This document shows, in pieces, positions 7,463 through 11,590 of a DNA stretch of 11,590 nucleotides. The position numbers and the translations under genes were made by a program. The DNA comes from Desulfobacteraceae bacterium (GTDB lineage: Bacteria; Desulfobacterota; Desulfobacteria; Desulfobacterales; Desulfobacteraceae). Numbering within the stretch: position 1 is the stretch's first letter; every line of letters begins with the position of its first letter. Under the pieces are notes generated by a model. The model made no database searches. It was not told the origin of the DNA and saw nothing but the letters and a program-made list of their open reading frames with translations. Location: positions 1 to 11,590 of the forward strand of contig JAABSK010000067.1 in assembly GCA_011390435.1 (NCBI GenBank), written 5' to 3'.

Positions 7463-8005
7463 TTATTGTTTTATTTTCGCCATTTCCAGGTTGTACAGTT
7501 TGATCACTTCATCGGTAATATCGATGCGCTCAGGATGATAGATCACGCCGGATGTATTTTTTTCAAGTATCAGGAGAAACCCTTGTTCCTTGCCGATTTT
7601 ATTGGCAATTTCAGTAACTGCGTTCTGGGTTTTATTGATCAGTTCAAACTCCATTTGTTTAAATTCCTGGTTTGAGTCTTTTTCCAGCTTTTGAAACGCC
7701 TGAATCCGTTTTACCGCCTCTTCTTCCTTTGTTTTAAGCTCAGTGGATTCCGGCGTTAGAACCAGCTTCTGACGTTTTAATTCCGTGATGTAATCATCCA
7801 GTTCTTTTTTTTCTGTGTTCAGTTTGCCGACCAATGCATCTTTTTTCTCTCTCAACTGCTTCTGGGCCATTTTACCGGCACTGGATTCAACCATGATTTT
7901 CTGAAAATTGACCACACCGATTTTTGTCGCGTCTGCTGCAAAGGCCTGGCACACAAGCCCTGAAAACAAAATGATCCCTGCCAGCAATACGATTGATTTT
8001 TTCAT
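7463..8005 (-). CDS. skp: Periplasmic OmpH/Skp-family chaperone
   Basis: Periplasmic chaperone that holds unfolded outer-membrane proteins on their way to the Bam complex. The 180 residues begin with a clear signal peptide: Lys2-Lys3, a hydrophobic core, and a likely cut after the AFA at 21-23. The mature part starts with the family segment KIGVVNFQKIM at 28-38 and continues as a charged, Lys/Glu/Gln-rich helical region at about 45-135 that would form the tentacle coiled coils. It ends with the strand-forming segment FLLILEKNTSGVIYHP at 142-157 and DITDEVIKLYN at 161-171. It lies directly after bamA (20-base gap) and before lpxD, the conserved neighbourhood of this family. A perfect GGAGGA lies just ahead of the start. 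Length and composition are normal for the family, although sequence in the coil region is only loosely conserved. Confidence 0.93.
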   Translation of the reverse strand: MKKSIVLLAGIILFSGLVCQAFAADATKIGVVNFQKIMVESSAGKMAQKQLREKKDALVGKLNTEKKELDDYITELKRQKLVLTPESTELKTKEEEAVKRIQAFQKLEKDSNQEFKQMEFELINKTQNAVTEIANKIGKEQGFLLILEKNTSGVIYHPERIDITDEVIKLYNLEMAKIKQ

Positions 8006-8009
8006 TCAT

Positions 8010-8015
8010 TCCTCC
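8010..8015 (-). promoter_or_regulatory. Strong ribosome binding site for skp
   Basis: GGAGGA on the minus strand sits just upstream of the skp ATG at 8005. A second, out-of-frame ATG at 8009 lies between them (AATGAATG). This is one of the best Shine-Dalgarno elements in the window and fits the high level of Skp synthesis expected. Confidence 0.7.
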
Positions 8016-8025
8016 AAAATTAAAT

Positions 8026-10665
8026 TTAGAAAGAGGCGCCCACGGAAAATTCAACTTTTCCATCGCCCCTTTCTTTGATGTTTTTGCCATCAATTACCCA
8101 GGCATATTCCACCCGAAGCGGTCCCACCGGAGAATTCCATCTGATACCGGTCCCAAAACTGGAAAACTGATCTCCAAGATCAATGGATTCACTGGTTCGG
8201 TATACATCACCGCGGTCATAAAAGAAAATACCTGCAATTTTATATTTTTCCGTCAAGGGAAATGACAGCTCAGCATTGAACTGTACATATTTCTCCCCAC
8301 CGATATCCCGTGTTTCACCAGCCCGTTTCCCACCAATATCATATTTGTCAAACCCCCTGACCGAATTCATTCCGCCTAAATAAAACCGGATGTGATCAAT
8401 ATCAATGGTGCTGTTCGTCCGGTCGTCCAGATAACCGGCTTCTGCATGCAGCGCACCGGAAAATTTCCAGAACAGGGGGAAATAGACGCCGGTTTCCGCC
8501 AGATATTTGGTAAAATCAAGGTCACTTCCGAGAAATTCTCCGGCATACTCCACCGACAGACGGTGTTTCTGGCCCTCAGTGGCCATAAACCGGCTGTTTC
8601 GCGAGTCATAGGAAATAAAGGGTGTGATGGAACTGGTGAAATACGAACCCTGTGTCATGCTCGTATACAGCGGGTTGACATTGTCAATTTCATAATCTTC
8701 AAACCCGTAATTGGCACCAATGGTTGTATAGTCAAACAATCGGTAGCCGACATTGACGGAAAACCCCAGTGCATCCTTGTCATAATGGTCATATTCAATT
8801 TCTTCCTTGTATAGTCTGAACCCTCCGGAAACGCGGGTATCCAGAATATAGGGTTCAAAAAAGCTCAAGTTGTATAACACGGACTCTGTTGCCAGCTTGG
8901 CTTCCAGTTTGATGGTCTGTCCGTTTCCAAAAAGGTTTCGCTCCTCAATACCACCAACAATAAACCCACCGTCCATGCTGCTGAAACCGCCACCAACGGA
9001 AAAACTTCCAGTGGCTTTTTCAACCACTTTCACATCCAGGTCCATCTTGTCTTTTTCCGCAGTCCTGACCGGTTTAACCTCCAGATCTTCAAAATAATCC
9101 AGACGGCTCAGGTTTCGAAAACTGAACTCAATGTTCTCCTTGCTGTATACATCCTGTTCAATAACTTTGAGTTCCCGGCGGATCACCTTGTCTCGTGTTT
9201 TGGAGTTTCCGGATATATAGACACGGTTGAAATAAACAGGATCGCCTTTTTCAATTGCAAATGAAACCTGCATGGTATTGTCGGATTCATCTTTGTCAAT
9301 CAGCGGCACCACATCCACATTGGCAAATCCCTGGTTACCATAGACATCGGAAATTGCCATCACATCTTTCCGGATCATTTCACGGTTGTAAAGCTCTCCT
9401 TTCCGGGATTCGATTTTTTCAAACAACTCTGCCTCAGGAACGATGAGATCTCCTTTAAACGTGATGGATTTGATTTTGTACTGTTTTCCTTCCTCGATTT
9501 CAAAATGGATGGAGATCAGATCCTTGCCAATATCAATTTTCGGATCAGATACTTTTGTGTCAATGAACCCGTTGTTTTTATAAAGCGATTCAATGCGGAT
9601 CACATCGTTTTTCACTTCAATGTCATTTAGAATTCCCGATCCGGTAAAAAATGAGAAAAACCCTTTTTCAGAGGTCTGTATGGCTTTTTTCAGGGCCTTG
9701 TCCTTGAAATACTGGTTTCCGCTGAAGGTGATTTTTTCAACGCGGACCCGGTCCTCTTCCTGAATGTTGAACACAATGTCGGCCTGGGCGTTTTCCAGGG
9801 GAAGAATTTCATATGAAATCGAGGCGTTATGATAGTTTTTTTCGGCATACAGCATGCGGATCCGTTCCATGTCTGAATTCAGGTTATGGATGTTTAAAAT
9901 GGATCCGGTACGGGTGTTGACCACGGTAAACAGTTCATCTTCTTCAAACACCAGATTGTTCCTGAATTTCACCATTCGGACGGTTGATTTTTCTGTGACC
10001 TCAAAAATCACATGGGTGCCGTGGTCAAGTGTTTTTTTGCGCACCACCACATCGTCAAAATATCCCATTTCAAAAATGGTTTTCAGGTCTTTGGAGATTC
10101 GGTCCAGCTGAATGATATCCCCAGGCTGGGTATCAAGCAGCCGCAGGATGGCATCGGTTTCAACCCGCCGGTTACCGGTAACGGCAACATCGATAATCAC
10201 CTTTTTCTGGTATATATGGGCAATCACTGATTTGCTGAGGCTGGATACTGCAGACAGCAGATTTTCCAGTTTTTCCGCATCTGCATAAATACGGGCAGAG
10301 CGGGTCATCTCATAGACATTGAACAATTGGGCATCAATGCTGATGCCTTCACCGGCAACAAATATCGCTCCGGTGAGAATGTAATCTGCGCCGGATTGAA
10401 TCCCGATCTTCTGTAATTGTTCATCGGTCAAAAGATCGATATCGATTTCGTTTTCAAGCAGTTCAACACCTGTGTCCTCTGCCTGAATCTGTTCGGCAAT
10501 CATTGAGGGGATCCGGGTTTTCATCTGGGGATTGGGGTGTTCAGCTGCAAGTTCAAACGGAATAACGGCCACTTTGATGTTTGGCGCTGCATATAGATTC
10601 TGATGCAAAACAAAACAGACTGAAAACAGAATGCCCAACGTGTGTATCCAAACAGATTTTTTCAT
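8026..10665 (-). CDS. bamA: Outer-membrane protein assembly factor BamA with an extra N-terminal domain
   Basis: Omp85-family core of the Bam complex, which folds and inserts beta-barrel proteins into the outer membrane. From the ATG at 10665 it has 879 residues, longer than E. coli BamA (810). Parts in order: signal peptide at about 1-27 (cut near NLYAA); an added domain at about 28-152 that begins IKVAVIPFE and contains GADYILTGAIFV and AQLFNVYE, resembling TolB-N or CsgG/FlgO-type domains; five POTRA domains at about 156-227, 228-305, 307-392, 395-474 and 477-550; then a 16-strand-type barrel at about 551-879. The barrel shows ERNLFGNGQ near 575, the lid-loop VRGF at 769-772 and a C-terminal beta-signal ending in Phe879. 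The start is chosen from an AGAGG element; a second ATG at 10668 and an upstream ATG at 10704 are also in frame, but only the late starts give a clean signal peptide. It lies between lolD and skp. Confidence 0.95.
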   Translation of the reverse strand: MKKSVWIHTLGILFSVCFVLHQNLYAAPNIKVAVIPFELAAEHPNPQMKTRIPSMIAEQIQAEDTGVELLENEIDIDLLTDEQLQKIGIQSGADYILTGAIFVAGEGISIDAQLFNVYEMTRSARIYADAEKLENLLSAVSSLSKSVIAHIYQKKVIIDVAVTGNRRVETDAILRLLDTQPGDIIQLDRISKDLKTIFEMGYFDDVVVRKKTLDHGTHVIFEVTEKSTVRMVKFRNNLVFEEDELFTVVNTRTGSILNIHNLNSDMERIRMLYAEKNYHNASISYEILPLENAQADIVFNIQEEDRVRVEKITFSGNQYFKDKALKKAIQTSEKGFFSFFTGSGILNDIEVKNDVIRIESLYKNNGFIDTKVSDPKIDIGKDLISIHFEIEEGKQYKIKSITFKGDLIVPEAELFEKIESRKGELYNREMIRKDVMAISDVYGNQGFANVDVVPLIDKDESDNTMQVSFAIEKGDPVYFNRVYISGNSKTRDKVIRRELKVIEQDVYSKENIEFSFRNLSRLDYFEDLEVKPVRTAEKDKMDLDVKVVEKATGSFSVGGGFSSMDGGFIVGGIEERNLFGNGQTIKLEAKLATESVLYNLSFFEPYILDTRVSGGFRLYKEEIEYDHYDKDALGFSVNVGYRLFDYTTIGANYGFEDYEIDNVNPLYTSMTQGSYFTSSITPFISYDSRNSRFMATEGQKHRLSVEYAGEFLGSDLDFTKYLAETGVYFPLFWKFSGALHAEAGYLDDRTNSTIDIDHIRFYLGGMNSVRGFDKYDIGGKRAGETRDIGGEKYVQFNAELSFPLTEKYKIAGIFFYDRGDVYRTSESIDLGDQFSSFGTGIRWNSPVGPLRVEYAWVIDGKNIKERGDGKVEFSVGASF

Positions 10666-10672
10666 CATAATA

Positions 10673-10677
10673 CCTCT
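10673..10677 (-). promoter_or_regulatory. Ribosome binding site that decides the bamA start
   Basis: AGAGG on the minus strand lies 7 bases before the ATG at 10665 and 4 bases before the adjacent ATG at 10668. This favours 10665 and argues against the in-frame ATG at 10704, which would put a charged 13-residue leader in front of the signal peptide and overlap lolD. Confidence 0.6.
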
Positions 10678-10690
10678 AATATCGAATCGA

Positions 10691-11386
10691 TTAAACCGGT
10701 ACAATTTTTCCGTCCGTTAACGTAACCTTTATATCCATGAGCTTTGCCAGCGCTTCATTATGGGTGACCACAACAATGGTCATCCCCAGTTCAGCATTCA
10801 GTTCCCTGATTAACTGATGAACACTGTGGCTGTTTTGCCGGTCAAGATTTCCGGTCGGCTCATCTGCCAGCAGCAGATTCGGTTTCATGACAAGGGCTCT
10901 GGCCAGGGCCACCCGCTGCTGTTCTCCACCGGACAGATCTTCCACCCGATGGGAGGCACGGTTTAAAAGCCCTACTCTTTCAAGCATATTTAAGGCGGAG
11001 TTTTCAATAGTTTTTTTATTTTTGCGGGCAATCAGACCCGGCAGAATCACATTTTCCAGGGATGTAAACCCCTGTAGCAGATAGTGAAACTGAAATACAA
11101 AACCGATCCTGGCATTCCTGAAACCCGCCAGTGCATTGCTGTTATAAGAAAAAATATCCTCTCCGTCAAAATAGACATTGCCGCTGTCAGGTTTGTCCAG
11201 TGTTCCCAGGATATTTAAAAGTGTTGATTTTCCAATGCCTGAAGCACCGACAATGGCGATTGTCTGACCTGGATACAGGTCCAGACAGGCATTGTTGAGA
11301 ATCTCAATGTCATCGGCTGTCCTGCTGGAAAATTTTTTACAAATCCCTTTGAGGGAGACCAGGGCGCGCGTCTGGGGATTATCCAT
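10691..11386 (-). CDS. lolD: Lipoprotein-releasing system ATP-binding protein LolD
   Basis: ATPase of the LolCDE complex, which extracts mature outer-membrane lipoproteins from the inner membrane and hands them to LolA. With the ATG at 11386 it has 231 residues, the usual LolD length. Motifs: Walker A GASGIGKST at 47-55, Q-loop Gln99 within FVFQFHYLL, which is typical of LolD, signature LSGGE at 151-155, Walker B LLLADEP at 171-177 with Glu176, D-loop GNLD at 179-182, and the switch His209. An open frame extends 27 codons further upstream, but that part lies inside the permease gene and does not resemble LolD. The chosen ATG has GAGG 9 bases upstream and overlaps the permease stop by 8 bases (ATGGATAA). 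The related MacB and FtsE ATPases were considered; the Q-loop context and the LolC/E-type neighbour favour LolD. Confidence 0.95.
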   Translation of the reverse strand: MDNPQTRALVSLKGICKKFSSRTADDIEILNNACLDLYPGQTIAIVGASGIGKSTLLNILGTLDKPDSGNVYFDGEDIFSYNSNALAGFRNARIGFVFQFHYLLQGFTSLENVILPGLIARKNKKTIENSALNMLERVGLLNRASHRVEDLSGGEQQRVALARALVMKPNLLLADEPTGNLDRQNSHSVHQLIRELNAELGMTIVVVTHNEALAKLMDIKVTLTDGKIVPV

Positions 11387-11590
11387 ATCTGAGTGCCTCA
11401 ACCGGATCCATTTTTGAAGCGCGGTGCGCAGGATAAAGGGTTGAAAAAAAACAGATGACCAGTGCACTGATGGAAATGATCATCACGTCAAAGCTTTCAA
11501 GCTGAACCGGCAGGGTGGAAAACGGATAGGCATCCGGCAACTGGATAAAATCATATTTTTTTAAAAACAAGCAGATCAGTACACCGGAAA
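11379..11590 (-). CDS. LolC/LolE-type lipoprotein-releasing permease, C-terminal end
   Basis: Only the last 69 complete codons are in the window; the gene starts beyond position 11590. The frame is open to the edge. The fragment ends with a periplasmic stretch (KKYDFIQLP, PFSTLPVQLE), one long hydrophobic helix (VMIISISALVICFFSTLYPA), and the tail RASKMDPVEALRYG, which is typical of the FtsX-like permeases LolC and LolE. These form the membrane part of LolCDE. The 8-base overlap with lolD supports a shared complex. The tail cannot tell LolC from LolE; many non-gammaproteobacteria have a single permease of this type. It is truncated by the window edge, not broken. Confidence 0.9.
   Translation of the reverse strand, partial: SGVLICLFLKKYDFIQLPDAYPFSTLPVQLESFDVMIISISALVICFFSTLYPAHRASKMDPVEALRYG

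Noticed and set aside
10666..10704. Longer BamA starting at the ATG at 10704
   Set aside because: It would place a charged 13-residue leader before the signal peptide and overlap lolD; the AGAGG element fits the later ATG.
11387..11467. N-terminal extension of LolD by 27 residues
   Set aside because: The extension lies within the permease coding sequence, does not resemble LolD, and the internal ATG at 11386 has a good ribosome binding site and gives the standard length.

Overview
The window is a single unbroken run of genes, all on the minus strand, so transcription goes from high to low coordinates. It holds the tail of a lipoprotein-export operon, the outer-membrane assembly genes, most of an early lipid A pathway, one membrane CBS-domain protein, and three enzymes of aromatic amino-acid synthesis. 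Gene content points to a diderm, LPS-making bacterium. LpxI in place of LpxH, the order lolC/E-lolD-bamA-skp-lpxD-lpxA-lpxI-lpxB, and the downstream pheA-aroE-aroA genes suggest a deltaproteobacterium (Desulfobacterota), probably Desulfobacter-like. That placement is inferred from memory of such genomes, not from a database search.

Layout in the order of transcription. (1) 11590-10691: the C-terminal end of a LolC/LolE-type permease and the ATPase LolD, which release lipoproteins from the inner membrane. (2) 10665-7463: BamA, with an extra N-terminal domain ahead of its five POTRA domains, and the periplasmic chaperone Skp/OmpH. (3) 7450-3614: lpxD, lpxA, lpxI and lpxB, enzymes that convert UDP-GlcNAc towards the lipid A disaccharide. 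lpxC is not in the window, and the fabZ gene usually found between lpxD and lpxA is missing. (4) 3550-2288: a CNNM/DUF21-CBS-CorC_HlyC membrane protein with a TTG start. (5) 2301-1: pheA (chorismate mutase-prephenate dehydratase with an ACT domain), aroE (shikimate dehydrogenase) and the first 134 codons of aroA (EPSP synthase), which runs off the window edge.

Spacing is very tight. Six junctions overlap or abut directly and the largest gap is 63 bases (3551-3613), so the whole block could be read as one long transcript or as two with an internal promoter in that gap. I see no convincing terminator hairpin, RNA gene, repeat array, insertion sequence or phage gene, and no stretch longer than 300 bases lacks a gene.

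Functionally the first eight genes work together to build the outer membrane: lipoprotein release (Lol), beta-barrel insertion (Bam plus Skp) and lipid A synthesis (Lpx). The last three feed the shikimate and phenylalanine pathway. The window is mostly housekeeping. Its most unusual feature is the extra domain on BamA, followed by the missing fabZ.
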